A stretch of DNA of 64,000 nt, taken from contig JAFFSR010000347.1 in NCBI GenBank assembly GCA_017163975.1, positions 2,654,001 through 2,718,000 of the forward strand, read 5' to 3'. Position numbers and translations under genes: made by a program. Below, piece by piece: positions 41,996-55,265 of this stretch. The notes below the pieces were generated by a model. It saw only the letters and a list, made by a program, of their open reading frames with translations, was not told the DNA's origin and ran no database searches. The DNA is from Anastatus disparis (Eukaryota; Arthropoda; Insecta; Hymenoptera; Eupelmidae). Numbering within the stretch: the stretch's first letter is position 1; every line of letters begins with the position of its first letter.

Positions 41996-43600
41996 TCTGA
42001 AATAATGTTATTTTTCTGTTTACGGTCCAAAAAATGAAGAAAAACACTAAAAAATGGGTTTTTTCTTATTTCAACTATGTTTCACCAATTTTGAATATCT
42101 AAAAATGTATGGTGATTTTTTATGTTAAAATACATAAAATAAAATTTTTTCGTGATTGAGTAGGTTCTAGTTTTTTTTTTATGATCATTTGAAATTTTCG
42201 AACGTCGGTGAAATGTTTGAATTTAACGCCGAAAATTTTGAAAAAATTTTCATGTATGTGTGCTTAAATTTCCTTTAATCTTTATTTCAAATTTTTAAAA
42301 AAGTTGGAAAATTGACCGAGATATACTTAAATGACGATAAATTACAAAAAATGACTTTGTGACGCCACGCGACCAGCTAGAGGTCTAAAAATTTGGCTAA
42401 ATGACTTTTTTTTATGATGGACAAGTTTGTTCTAGTCAGTTTCCAATAGCGTGAAGGGCACTATTTACCATCTTACCCGGGTAGGCCCTTATGCGTGCTG
42501 TTTACACTTTGACACGAATACGGTCTACAAGGACATAAAGATAGATATGGAGGATACCAGAACTTCTCTTAAAAAGTAGGCGCAGGGAAATCACCGATTT
42601 TTTTCAAATTTAAGTGTGTTGATATGCTATTGAAATTAAAAAGTTATGCAAATTTTCAGCTCTGAAAATCTTTTTCACGCCAATATGGACTTTTGGACGT
42701 AAAGGAAAACAGGTTTTCTGGACTATTTTTCATACAAATTCAAATAATTGCTAAATGTTCAAATTTAATCTAATTGTAATATTTAACCTCGCATTTTCTT
42801 CCTTTTTGTGCCATCTATAGAAAAAGTTTCAGATGTTAATAAAAGAAAATGTATAGTTTTATCTTTGTCAGCCCAGAAAAAAGAGAAGTTTTTTCATAAA
42901 TTACTTATTTTTATATAGATGTGGCATTTCGAAATATAGGTTTTTTGGATTCTAAAAAAAGGAACGTTTTTAGCTTCAACTATAGACACAATTTTTGTTT
43001 TAATCCTTCGCAAGATTAAAAAATGACCAGGACACGTGACTTTAAAATTACTAAAATTTGCAAAAATCGCGATATTTGTTTTTTTAAAGTGTTGTAAAAA
43101 ATGTCGCTATACATGCGAAGCTAAATTTTGCAGAGATCTTCTCTGAAAGTAGTAGAATAAAATACAAATATTTTTGAAATACCTTTTTAGGGTTACAAGA
43201 AAATTATAATTTACTGAATATTTGAATTTTTTACTATTTTTATCTATTTTGCAAAAGAGTCATCGTAAGGTTTGGTTAATTTTCCAAATTATAAGGTAGT
43301 CTATAGAAGTGTAATAATATTAATTTTATTCAAAATCTGTAATTCGTACCATGAATTATCTTTGGAGGACCGCTATATCCTAAATTATTGCCGATCAAAG
43401 TTTTTTTTTTCAAATATCAAGTATTAAATTCATAAACCAGCCACTCAATGATATCGTTCGTTTTTTCTATGAAGTTAACAGAATTCCTTATCATGGAGCG
43501 AGGTAGCGCCCCGAAAGGCAAGTTTGCGAAGCCGCATCGTGCGCGTCGAGACCTATTTACTTTAAGTTTCGAATTTTAAAAATTTAAACTCACAAAATAT
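41996..43600. other. AT-rich DNA without recognised genes
   Basis: No ORF of note and no repeat structure recognised except a G/C-richer patch at about 43494-43555 (GGAGCGAGGTAGCGCCCCG). May be remnants of an old mobile element. Confidence 0.5.
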
Positions 43601-43603
43601 ATA

Positions 43604-46600
43604 TTAAATATATGGCTGATTCCCTTCAGATTCATGCAGGCCGTCATTGATCGAATTTTTTTTTTCTTCTAAGTAATAAAAATACCTTCTATTATGTATA
43701 TAAAGATAAAATTTACCTCGTAGAACGCTCTAAAAAATTTTTTTTTCTTACTACAGCAATTTTAGTGTTGGATGTAAAAACGAAAATTCGAAAATGAACC
43801 TCTACTTTTAAATGACCATAGCTCCGTCAATTTTCAATCTTTTTAGGCGTTCTTTTAACGAAAATGTGCGGAATTCTGTCTAGTTTTAAATGCAATCTCA
43901 ATTTTTTTCGTAATACAATTTGATCCCACTGAGTTATTTACGAAAAATCGAAAAAAAAGCGATTTTTTTCAGACACGATTTTCTCAAAAACTATATTTTT
44001 TTTTTTAATTTTTATATGATTTTATACATCAAAAATACTAACTTTTAGGGTAGGTGAGAATATGAGATTTTGCCTTACTTTTTTTTAACAGATTTTTAAA
44101 CGTTTTTTTTTATATTTTCGATTTTAAAACATTGATGCCATGGCGCATCGTACTATTTTTCCAACTTTACGTTTAAAATGCTGAAACTTTAAAAAAATAT
44201 ATTTACTTTGAATTTTAAATTTTAAATTTTGAATTTTGAATTTGAATTTTGAAAAGATGAATTTTTTAAATACTAAAATATATTATTTGGTCATTTTCAA
44301 TGAACAAATAATATGCGATACAATTAAGAAATGAACACTAATGAATCGAGAACTAATGTGAATAAAAAAATCCGAATTTGAATAAAACCTTTTAATTTAC
44401 TTCTTGCCACTCATGTCTCGATGTTTTGGCAGTGTAGATTTGGTTTTGTTCACTTTTCCAACAGTGAATCTTTTGAATGCCTTTAATTTCTTTTGTATTT
44501 CCTAACCATTCCATTTTTTTTGTCTGTCGAAAAACTTCTAACTCATCCTTGCGGATAACAAGAATGTTAATCGACAGAGTATATTTTGACACGTGAGAGG
44601 CGAAATTTTCAGCGTTTCTAACAAAATCTGCACTCTTCTTGGACAGATTATGCGTAGTAGCATAATGTTTAACTAAACCACCAATACCGCCACAAGCGCC
44701 TTTACCATGACCTTTTGCAGAAAAAAGCCATTTTCTGTTTACTAAGCTCATAAAATTGGTATCTATTTTTAAAATGACTGGCAGCTCCATCGGAAATGGT
44801 TATGATTTCATCAAGATCTTGCGCAATATGTTTTTGTTTTAAGTTGTCGATACTTAAATTTATAGCTGTTAGGGCATGAGACAAATCATGTTTAATATCG
44901 TCAAAGATGGTGACATAACTGACTATTTTATCATTCCCAAAATAGCATACTGACGTAAATATTGATATTATGGTTTTAACTCCAATGATAGCTTCGAATT
45001 TCATTTTGGAGCAGAACTGTCCAATTTTCTGCAAAATCGACATGAATAACTAATTGGAAGTCATTATTCTTCGCTAAAAGTTTAACCTCTTTAATTGCTA
45101 TACGTTGAATTTCTTTGACCAATTTATGAGCACTTACAGTGAGAGCGCGCTCTCTTAACTCTATTAAGAAATTTTCAATTGTGCTAGTTTTATTCAGTAA
45201 ATTTGATTTTTCCCAAACACCATAAATTATTTCTTCATATAAATCTTCTTCTGTCAAAGAAATTATTTGTGAATCAATATAATCTCCAATGGGACATTCT
45301 TTACATTCTCTTAGTACACATTTCATATCATCTTTTGAACAAAAAAGTGAAGAACATATTTTCAATTCCAAATCTGCAATGTCTTGTTTATTCTCTTTTT
45401 TATAATTATTCAAAGCATCTAACATAAGTTTAAGATTCTCGCAGTAAACGCAAGTACACGAATTGGTGGGTGGATGTGATATAACCCACTTTGGTCTTAA
45501 AGCGTAGAATGTCGATTAACCAATTTTTGTTTTCATTTCAGGATTTTCGTTTTTAAATAATTAATATATTTCTTTTATACTTCGCGTAAGAAAGCGTTTG
45601 ACTTTTTTAGTTTTCATACCATTTTCTTTGATAGATACTGTGTCGCTTTTATTTGCACTTTGACGAGAACAATTGAAATCATCGTTCAGATAATAATCCT
45701 TTACTTTCATTACAATTTCACTATCCTATCAAAGAATGGCCACAATAGTTCTCAGACTGCTTGTAAATTTTTTTATTATTTACCAATGATCGTGCTTGAT
45801 CAATCATATAAATAGTTACATTTGATAAAACTGATAATAAATAATCTTTGGGAATATCACTTGGTATAATACTCAACAATCGCACTTTCTCAAGAAAATT
45901 TGAACAATTATCTAATGCAATTTTAATATTCTCAAGCCATTGTCATTTGTTTTACATTCATTATTTTTATTCAATGCGGGCAAATCCGTTATATCGTAGA
46001 CTTTCATCATTTTACTTGCTATTTGTGAATAAAATGCATCGTTCATTTGTTTTCTTTTTTGGAGAGCATAAGATTCTCGCATCTTGATATTGATACTTTG
46101 AGGCATTTTAGTTGGTGAAATGTTTAATTTCAAATTACTTGAAGTCTCGTTGAGCTGTTCTACCACAGCCTCACTATGAATAAAATCTTCCGAAGATTGT
46201 TGATTGCTTGAAGTCGATGAAATAGGCGCATTTTCCACTTCAGTTAATAATATTTTGTAACATGAAGGGCATACTTTATCTTCTCTAGAGAAAGAAGTAT
46301 TTGGATACAAGCGCTTCAAAGACTCCGTTAGATCACCTAATTCTCTAAGCGGACTTTTGGAGCAATCATAAACAACTTTGTTGTGCCTTTCTTTTAAATC
46401 CTTGCACTTTATTTTAACAATCAGTGATGCCATTATTGATATTCTGTTCAATGATAGATCGAAAAAAATAATTTTTTTTAAACATCTTTATTTTTTATCT
46501 TCCTTTTCTTATATTTTTAAACGCGTCAAGTCGTTAATGAGAATGCAAAGAACAAATCATCGCCACCTAGTGGTGACATGCGCTAACTCCCTACAAAATA

Positions 46601-47534
46601 AATTCAAATTCTAGGTGCAAAATTCGAACTATTAAAAAAATTATCTTCTGCAACAAAAAAAATTTTTATTATAATAATGTACCATAAAAAAAGGATAAAT
46701 GGTTATGTATTCTTTCATTAAAATAACTTTTTTTTTTTAAATTAAAAAATTTATATCTTCAGATTTTAGTCTTTAACGCAAATTGCGTTTTCTCAATGTA
46801 AATATCATATTTATTGAAAGTTTCAGCATTTTTTTTTTAAACTTTAAATCGTCATAACTTTGGTTCTAATTGATCAAAATATTGGATCCGGGGTTTATTT
46901 GAAACATTATTGTTAATATTTTTGATATATTAATAAATAAGAGCATAAAAATAGTTGTAAGAACACGTAAAGTTGGAAAAATAGTACGATGCGCCATGGT
47001 ATCAATGTTTTAAAATCGAAAATATAAAAAAAAACGTTGAAAAATCTGAAAAAAAAATAAGACAAAATCGCATATTCTCACCTACTCTAAAAGGTAGTAT
47101 TTTTATGTATAAAATCATATAAACATTAAAAAAAAAAAATATAGTTTTTGAGAAAATCGTGTTTGAAAAAAATCGCTTTTTTCGGTTTTTTGTAAATAAC
47201 TCAGTAGGATCAAATTGTATTATAAAAATTGAGATTGCATTCAAAACTAAATAGAATTTCGCACATTTTCGTTAAAAGAACGCCCGAACAGGTTGAAAAT
47301 TGACGGAGCTACAGTCATTTAAAAGCAGAGGTTCAATTCAATTTTCGAATTTTCGTTTTTACATTCAACGCTAAAATTGCTGTAGTAAGAAAAAAAAATT
47401 TTTTTGAGCGTTTTACGAGGTAAATTTAATCTTCATATACATAATAGAAGGTATTTTTATTACTTAGAAGAAAAAAAAAATTCGATCAGTGACGGCCTGC
47501 ATGAATCTAAATGGAATCAGCCATATGTATTTAC
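43604..47534 (-). mobile_element. Second DNA transposon of the same transposase family, 3.9 kb, decayed
   Basis: ATGGCTGATTCC with TTCATGCAGGCCGTCA at 43612-43650 is mirrored at 47498-47525. The inverted repeats reach inward to about 44180 on the left and 46970 on the right (ATGGCGCATCGTACTATTTT in both). The enclosed gene runs on the minus strand and shares motif order with the transposase at 31083-33417. Confidence 0.75.
44392..46433 (-). pseudogene. Decayed transposase, relative of the 31-33 kb gene
   Basis: The N-terminal piece (46433-45912, MASLIVKIKCKDLKER) has EDKVCPSCYK, matching the DDRICYKC motif of the intact relative. A degenerate middle contains RPKWVISHPP then SCTCVYCENLKLM (about 45425-45510) with an in-frame stop. 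Then CKECPIG, VIHVDFAENWTVLLQ (first acid), a shifted piece with TISDGAASHFKNR (second acid), another break, and SAKGHGKGACGGIGGLVKHY. At least four stops or frameshifts separate these pieces. Same fold and order as the 31-kb gene but clearly a different subfamily. Confidence 0.75.
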
Positions 47535-47811
47535 TTGTAAATTACTTGTAAATATATATATAATACTAATAAACATTTCATACCAAAAACAGCTAAAAAA
47601 TGACGTATTTATTATTTCTGTATGATATATAGGCTAGACCTGCGATTTCTTGTTTTTAATATTTTCTCACTCAGCCAAACGTATGAAGCGGAAGTTGCGC
47701 GCGCAGTCGCCTGAGCAGGCGTACGTATGTAAAAAAAAGAGAGAGAAGATTACATGTTGCATATACATAGAGTGAATGAGAGAGTACGAGTAATAACATC
47801 AAACAGCAGTT

Positions 47812-47860
<49 letters not shown>

Positions 47861-48735
47861 CTTGAAAGTGACGAACATAAAAAAAAGAGGGTCCATTCGT
47901 ATACATTATAATAAGTACGAAAGAGACAAAAAGAATAACAGCAGTATATATGATGTACATACACTTATATTAAATCTGATTGCTCTGATGCTATCGTATA
48001 TAGCTGTTGCGTTGCTCCACATTTGCTTCAATTTTTGAAAATACAGTACAATTCTTACTGTAATTATTATTTTTTATTTACTTGGTCTTTACAAAAACAA
48101 TAATTAATAAGTGAATATATATTTAAATAAACTAAATTGATTGTGATTTCTAAAGAGACAGTTTTGTAGTTTATATATGTGAAAAATGTATTATATAAAT
48201 TTATTATTAATAAGCAGACAATTTTTTAGGTTAGATATGTGAAAATGTTATTTGATAAATATATGACAATTTTTCATTAACTCTGTTTTAAAGTTTAGCA
48301 ATTGTATCCTAAAATGGTGTACATAAATATTGTACATTAATTGAGATTCAAAATAATATTTTGATTGTACACTCCCCTACACATGTTTTTGCCATCCCAA
48401 GAAAAAAATTTGTTAACACAAAAAGTTTTATAACTCCATAGCCAATAGTCGTAGAGTAAAAATTCCAACGCGATCTTATAGTTTAGACGAAAACCTTCAA
48501 AAAACGGTTTCTTTTATCTTTGAAACCCACAAAACTAAGTTCTTGAATAATTTTATAAAAAGAAGAAAAAATCGAAAAAATTTTGCCATACTTCAAACTT
48601 GGATAATTTTATGTAGGATTATCGTAGAGTAAAAAACGCTGACAAGTGCTTTGGCGGAATGCTTTCTCATAGAAATCTTTGAGTTTCATTAATTTTTTTA
48701 TATTTATTCAAATGTGATTTTAATATATAACTAGT
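47535..48735. other. Stretch without a gene; contains (TA)n
   Basis: A (TA)n run lies at 47816-47858. A G/C-richer patch with GTTGCGCGCGCAGTCGCC is at 47693-47710. The rest is AT-rich. Confidence 0.5.
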
Positions 48736-48739
48736 GGGC

Positions 48740-49085
48740 ATATATTTGCACTTGACTTATGTAATTCTTATCTAATTCTGGGGTAAAGTGCTGCTGCAAG
48801 GTTCTTACGGAAGACTGCTTCAATTCTGCTGCAAGTTTGCGTGTTTATTCTCGTCATATAATTGCGCTCAACTTATGTCATACTTATGTAATTCTGTGGT
48901 AAAGTGCTGCTGCAACATTCTTACAGAAGACTGCTTCGATTCTGCTGCAAGTTTGCGTGTTTATTCTCGTCATATAATTGCACTTAACTTATGTCTTTCT
49001 TATGTAATTCTGTAGTAAATTGCTGCTGTAATATTCTTGCGGAAGACTGCTTCGATTTTGCTGCAAGTTTGCGCGTTTATTCTTA
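48740..49085. repeat. ~117-bp tandem repeat, three copies
   Basis: GTGCTGCTGCAA or a close variant recurs at about 48787, 48904 and 49020. Each unit also has AAGACTGCTTC, CTGCTGCAAGTTTGCG and GTGTTTATTCTCGTCATATA. Confidence 0.85.
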
Positions 49086-49479
49086 TCTTTGAATCGCACG
49101 TTTCGATTGGCAATCTGTTACAAATCTGTCGCACGTTTCAGTCGCAATTAAATTTCAGCAGATATGCATTAAAATGTGGAAACAGACCATGCAAGTTCTG
49201 CGCAATCGTGCTTGCAACAGATTGTGTTACCAGGGTAAATTATCAAATTTTTTTTTTATCTCTCTTTATTTTTCATTAATTCGTTACTTGTTATATTCTC
49301 TTTTGCCGTCATCGTGGTAAGTAAGATCATAAAATTTTCAAAAGTCGCGACATCTTTTATAAATTTTAGTAAATAATTTTTAAATTAATTACAAGTTGTT
49401 TCGAATGATAAAATTGAAGTGTATATAATTGTTATTGTTATTTTTTAATTAAACAAGTAAAATTTTTTCAAGAGTAACT

Positions 49480-50345
49480 CAGAAATCAAAAGAAGTGATT
49501 AAAAAGCTACGCTAGTAAAATCATTTTTTTAAAACTTGGTTTATAAAGACAGTAGCAAATAACTTGTATACAAATTTTAGAGCAAATCTATCAAATGGTT
49601 TTCGTAAAATAGAAAAAAATTAAAAATAAAGATTTTTTAAAAAATTTTTAAAATGCTCTAAAATTAAAAGTGCGCTAAGAAAATTAGTTTACAAAATTTC
49701 TTATACTTTTGGCAGTCGAAATTAAGTTCCATACAAATTTTCGAACAAATTCTTCGAGTAGTTTACGTAAAATACAAAAAAAATGAAAAATCGAAATTTT
49801 TTTAAAATTCTTAAAATAATTCTAAAAAAAAAACTACGCTAAGAAAACCAATCCTCAATAGCTTCCGCACCAGTTCATCAAAAAATTGAATTGTATGGAA
49901 AATTTGAAGTAAATCCATCGAGTAGTTTTTAAGATTTTATTGGCTTAATAAATAGAAACATTTTTTTTTTAATTTCAAAATGCTCTAAAATTAAAACTAA
50001 GCTAAGAAAATCAGTTTTTAAAAATTTATTTTATCCGGGCAATCACAAATAAATTCCATGCAAATTTTGAAGCAAATTCATCCAGTAGTAAACAAAAAAA
50101 AAACAAAAAATAAAAAATCGAATTTTTTTTTTTTTTTAAACTTTAAAATGAAAACTACGCTAGAAGAACCAATTATCAATAGCTTCCCAGCAAGTTAGTC
50201 ACAAAACTAAATTTCATGCAAAATTAGAAGCAAATCCATCGAGTAGTTCTCGAGATACAGTTTACTAACTGAATTCATACATCCACACACACACATACAC
50301 ACACACACATACATACAGACATTTTCTGGAAACCACTTTTTTCGA
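49480..50345. repeat. Diverged ~163-bp tandem repeat, about five units, ending in a CA-rich tail
   Basis: AAACTACGCTAAGAAAACCA or variants occur near 49502, 49664, 49830, 49992 and 50149; each unit also has AAATCCATCGAGTAGTT. The last unit runs into (CA)n-rich sequence at 50282-50320 and GACATTTTCTGGAAACCACT, a tail reminiscent of 3' ends of non-LTR elements, but no coding sequence is attached. Confidence 0.7.
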
Positions 50346-50439
50346 CTCACCGAGTTAAAATATGTACAAATTAATGAAAAAATAGAAAAAAATTTTTTTT
50401 ATTGATACAATGCTTTCTCTATGAGAAAGCAAAACAAAA

Positions 50440-50924
50440 GTTGTTGGTTTGAAAGAGTACTAATTCAGCTTTAAAATGAGAAGTGTTACATTAAATTCAG
50501 TCCATTTAAATCAAAGAGAGACTGATTTTCGTGAAAACAAGGCTTTTTTTAAAAATGCGTATAATTAAAAAATTAAGCAGCCTAGAAAAAAGTGTAAATA
50601 GAAAAAAGGTGTGTTTTTGTGTATAGAATATAGATTTGCAGCTTAGAAATGATTAGGGAGAAAAAATTTTTTTTTCATTTTTTCATGTCGTTGAAATTTT
50701 AAAATTTTATAATTTTTAACATTTTTAACATATCTTCTATAATAACAAAATACCGTATCCATTAATTTAATTTCTCAAAAATTTTATACGACAGGAGAAG
50801 AGAATTTAATTTAAAATAATGAAAACACATTTTACAAAGGCTGTTCAATCAAGACTATAAATAAAATAAACGCATTTTATACAAAGTATGAGTATTATAG
50901 ACTTTAAAAAATGTATGATATCTT
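50440..50924. other. AT-rich stretch without recognised features
   Basis: Nothing beyond poly-A/T tracts seen. Confidence 0.5.
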
Positions 50925-52365
50925 CCCCAAAAAACCTTTAAAAAGGTAAAAGTGCGGCAAGTTTTCTTTCTTCCCTTAAAGAATAATAACTTTCATTCTA
51001 CCTTTGAAAACCATTTCTTAAAATAAAAATTAGTTCATTCCTAATCTCAAACGATGTATCTACCATCATAACAAAGAACCTAATCAGTATTGAAATAATC
51101 CGTAATTATTCACACTACTAATTGTTTATAATAATTTTATACATAAATTGAACACAACAAAATACGCCATAGAAAGTTCTGAAATCAGTTGTAGTAAGTC
51201 AAATTTTTATTGCTTCGAATATATAAATAATACTATCTATCCTGTTTATAAAAATTTTTTAAACATTTAATGCAAAACTAAAAATAAAAGACAGCGATGT
51301 TATAAACACGCTTGCCAGGGGGGCTGCTCCCGAACGATATGCCACATATTGCTGTCTTTGTTTAGAATATATAAAATTAACGTATCAAACAAAGATAGTA
51401 CTATATAGTTTATCACTCTGGAGCAGGGGGCCAGGCCCGTCCTACCATTGATTATAGGTGAAACATCATCACTTATCTTTTTGACCGTTTCAACAGTTAT
51501 ATATTATTTTGGTAAGTTTTACGGTAAAAACATTGTTAATTTTTGATACTTGAAAATGAAACAAAAAGACACTTCAATTATTTTTTAATCACATTTAATA
51601 GTCATAATTAATAAATTTAATTAACTGTAAAACAATATATTAAATATTAAATAATCAATTTTGTATGAATCAATCATCTTAAGCAACAATGTTTTAACTA
51701 ACTTTTTATCATATAATTAATAGAATATCAATTCAAATTACATGTATTTTTATTTAAAAGATTAGTCCATAAAAATTAAAAATTTTATAAAAAAGTTTCA
51801 TTAAACATTTAACTGTAAAAATATTAAAAGCACCTTTACCTATGGTAGGACGGGCCTGGCCCCCTGCTCCAGAGTGATAAACTATATAGTACTATCTTTG
51901 TTTGATACGTTAATTTTATATATTCTAAACAAAGACAGCAATATGTGGCATATCGTTCGGGAGCAACCCCCTTGGCAAGCGTGTTTATAACATCGCTGTC
52001 TTTTATTTTTAGTTTTGCATTAAATGTTTAAAAAATTTTTATAAACAGGATAGATAGTATCATTTATATATTCGAAGCAATAAAAATTTGACTCACTACT
52101 ACTGATTTCAGAACTTTCTATGGCGTATTTTGTTGTGTTTAATTTATATATAAAATTATTATAAACAATCAGTAGTGTGAATAATTACGGATTATTTCAA
52201 TACTGATTAGGTTCTTTGTTATGATGATAAATACATCGTTTAAGATTAGAAATGGACTAATTTTTATTTTAAGAAATGATTTTCAAAGGTAGAATGAAAG
52301 TTATTATTCTTTAAGGGAAGAAAGAAAATTTGCCACACTTTTACCTTTTTTAAGGTTTTTTGGGG
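50925..52365. repeat. 1.44-kb foldback MITE with ~525-bp arms
   Basis: CCCCAAAAAACCTTTAAAAA at the left mirrors TTTTTTAAGGTTTTTTGGGG at the right. Arms 50925-51449 and 51840-52365 are complementary nearly base for base (AGGGGGCCAGGCCCGTCCTA at the inner left, complement at the inner right); the spacer is ~390 bp and AT-rich. No coding sequence. Confidence 0.92.
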
Positions 52366-52394
52366 TTATAAATAACAGCTACAAAGTTAACTGA

Positions 52395-53040
52395 CTAGGA
52401 GAGTATCTGACCACTAGATTACGGATTTTGGTCGAACCTTGGGGTAAATTTTTAGATGTTATAATAGGAAAGAAAACACAATCCTAGATCCCGACGTTTA
52501 ATATTTTCCTAGTTACAGGCAATTAAAGAAAATTACTTAAAAAGTTACTAAATCTTCAAACACTTATAGTTCTTTAGCATAAATAGCTAGAAGTTTAAAA
52601 CTTTCTTTTAAATAAAAGCTGAGCTTGAATCCTTTTAAAATAGCACTTACAGAATATGAAAATATCATTTTTTCCAAAGTTATAGCGTAATGAAGATTTG
52701 AGTGAATTGTAATTTTTTATTAATTAATGTTTTTAAAAGAAAATTAAAGTCTAATCTTTATTACGTTATAACTTTGGGAAAAAAATGATATTCTCGTATT
52801 CTGTAAGTGCTATTTCAAAAGGATTTGAGCTCAGCTTTCATTTTAAAGAAATTTTAACTTATAGCTATCTATGCTAAAGAACTATAAGCGCTTGTAAATC
52901 TAATGACTTTTTTTAGTGATTTCCTTTAATTATCTGTAACAAAGGAAATATTGAACGTTGGGGTCTAAAATTTTATTTTCTTTTATATTCTGACATCTCA
53001 AAATCCGTAATCCGGAGGTCTTATACTCTTCTAGTAAGTC
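52395..53040. repeat. ~640-bp foldback MITE
   Basis: Left end TGACTAGGAGAGTATCTGAC with ATTACGGATTTTG is mirrored by CAAAATCCGTAAT and ACTCTTCTAGTAAGTCA on the right. Arms about 300 bp; inner landmarks CTTACAGAATATGA / ATTCTGTAAG. Confidence 0.85.
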
Positions 53041-53959
53041 ATATTATATAAAAGTATATTCAGATTATTTTGATCATATATTTTAATATTCAAAACAATA
53101 AATTGATGAAATTTTACTTATACACAAGTATGTACACATGGTGACCCATTTTAATCTATGGATCCTGATTTTTCCCAAAACACTAAACCTACAAAAAATT
53201 TGTTCAGATAGAACTTGTTCATGGCGATGGGGGTCAGAATTTGGTGCCATTTGATTTGACCTTATGTTCACTTTTAAAGGTCATTCGAAAGTCAAGGTCA
53301 TTTTTTTAAATGGGAACCCATATTTTTGACACCGGATTCGGAAAAAGCGGGAAATTTTACCTCCGAAATTATATTTCAAAATTTTTTTCATGACCTTCGT
53401 AAGGTCAAACTAAGGTTAAATACTGAAAATTTGCCCAAAAAACGTTTTCTTTAAGCATTTGAGAATCGTAGGCAAGAAAATGTTTAAGTGAGCTTGAGAG
53501 CCATTAAACTTGACGTTCTTGACCTTGAATTTAATTTTGAAGGTTATTTAAAATTTGATGTGATTTTTCAATGGGTTCCCTTATGTTTATACTGGATCCT
53601 GAAAAAGCAGGAAATTGAACGTCCAAAACGATACTTTTCGTTTTTTTAAATGATCTTTAGTAGGTCAAACTAAGTTAAAATACTATAAATACACTCGAAA
53701 CCCGTTTTTTTTTTTAATTTTAAAGAAAGAGGTCAATTTTGAATGATATTTAATGGTCAAAGTATTTTTTTTACACGAAAAGTCTCACTTTTATCCTAAA
53801 TCTTACATTTAGCGTTACCCAGAAACAACGACGTGGATGCAGTAAATTCTGTTTCTTTTGGGGTGCATGTTTAACAAGAGTCCCCTTGTCTTTCATTGTG
53901 TTGCTTGTTTAACGTGAGTTCCCTTGCCTCTCACTGGGGTGCTTATTTAACGTGAGTCT

Positions 53960-55034
53960 CCTTGCTTCTCACTGACATTTTAATTTAAATGAATTATCCA
54001 CATGGTAATTATTCAAAATTACCTCCGTTGGCTTCGAGACATAACTGGAATCTCCTTTGAAAACTATCCACATATCTAAGCAGGATAGCTTTAGAAATGG
54101 CTGCACAAGCTCTAAGAACACGGTCCATAAAATTATCTCTGGTGGTTGGTCGTTCAGCAAAAACAATATTTTTTAAGATTTTCATGAAAAGAAATTAGTT
54201 GAAGTCATATCTGGTGAGCAAGGAGGCCATTCAACTGGACCTCTTCGTCCAATCCATCCGTCATTGTGATTGGCATTTAAAAAGGCACGTAAAATGAGTA
54301 CATAATGCGGTGCAGCGCCATCTTGTTGCCATATTCTTGCTCTTGTTGCTAAGTCAACATCTTCTAATAAGCCTGGTAAGTGATCTCTTAGCAACGATAG
54401 GTAACTGTGTCTATGAACGTTCTGTTAAAAAAGTGAGGACCAATTGAATAACCATTCACAATGCCACATCACATCATAAGACTCCATCGATTTTGATGAT
54501 CTATTGGCCTGTACCAGTGGGGATTTACATCTGATCAATAATGACAGTTGTGTCTATTAAGTTGTCCGTCACTATAAAATTTAGCCTTATCTGAGAAAAG
54601 CATATACCTAAAAAAATTAGGATCATCGTGTATCATTTGAAAAACTTACTAGCAAAAAGCAATACGCATCAAATGATGATTAGGCTGTAAAGCCTGCGTA
54701 AGAGTGATGTGGTAAGGGTGTTATTTTCGAGCTCTTGAAATTCTTGAAACAGTACTTTTTGGTATACCTATTTCTCTTTCAATCTGGTGAGTAGAAAGTT
54801 GAGGTTTAAGGTGAACTATTGCTAAAATAGTTAAAGCTCTTAATGATGCTGACGTTGACGAGCAAGATGTCCATTGCGAGCTCTTTGGACTAAACTACGT
54901 ATTGTCATATCAGTTGGATGTCGCATTTCAGGAAAACGTTGAGCATAAAGCCTTTATGCTGCAGCGCAGTTGTCATGACACTCACCTAAAACCAATATAA
55001 TATCAACGATCTCATTAGGACTATAATCAGCCAT
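53960..55034 (-). pseudogene. DUF4817/mariner-like transposase, broken
   Basis: Reading from ATG 55034: ADYSPNEIVDIILVLGECH, an in-frame stop, then RLYAQRFPEMRHPTDMT (the helix-turn-helix DUF4817 signature), then degenerate sequence. At 54394-54182 the catalytic part is recognisable: RIWQQDGAAPHYV (first-to-second Asp region), WIGRRGPVEWPPCSPDMT (the SPD motif before the third acid). A further degenerate piece extends to about 53960. Several stops and frameshifts; not functional. This transposase type is common in ants, wasps and other insects. Confidence 0.8.
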
Positions 55035-55035
55035 T

Positions 55036-55265
55036 CTGTAATAGTATATTTCGGTACTAGTGCGATAAAGTGATCTTTTACTCGTGTGGCGGTTTGCGCC
55101 CGAGCGAAGCGAGGGTGAAAAGGTCACACCAGTAAGAAATCACTTTCTCGCACGAGTATCGAACAGTATTTTTAGACACGACGTGTGAGAAGCTCCATTT
55201 TCGCACGTGTCACTTTGTACAGCGTGCGTGAAATCGAGCTTCTCGCACGGAGTGTCAAAATGGTA
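55036..55265. repeat. Palindromic segment with CCCGAGCGAAGCGAGG core
   Basis: AGTGCGATAAAGTGAT on the left pairs with ATCACTTTCTCGCACGAG on the right around CCCGAGCGAAGCGAGG (55101-55116). The same core style occurs in the MITE at 59600-59728. A second, weaker G/C-rich part (ACACGACGTGTGAGAAGC) follows. Confidence 0.6.
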
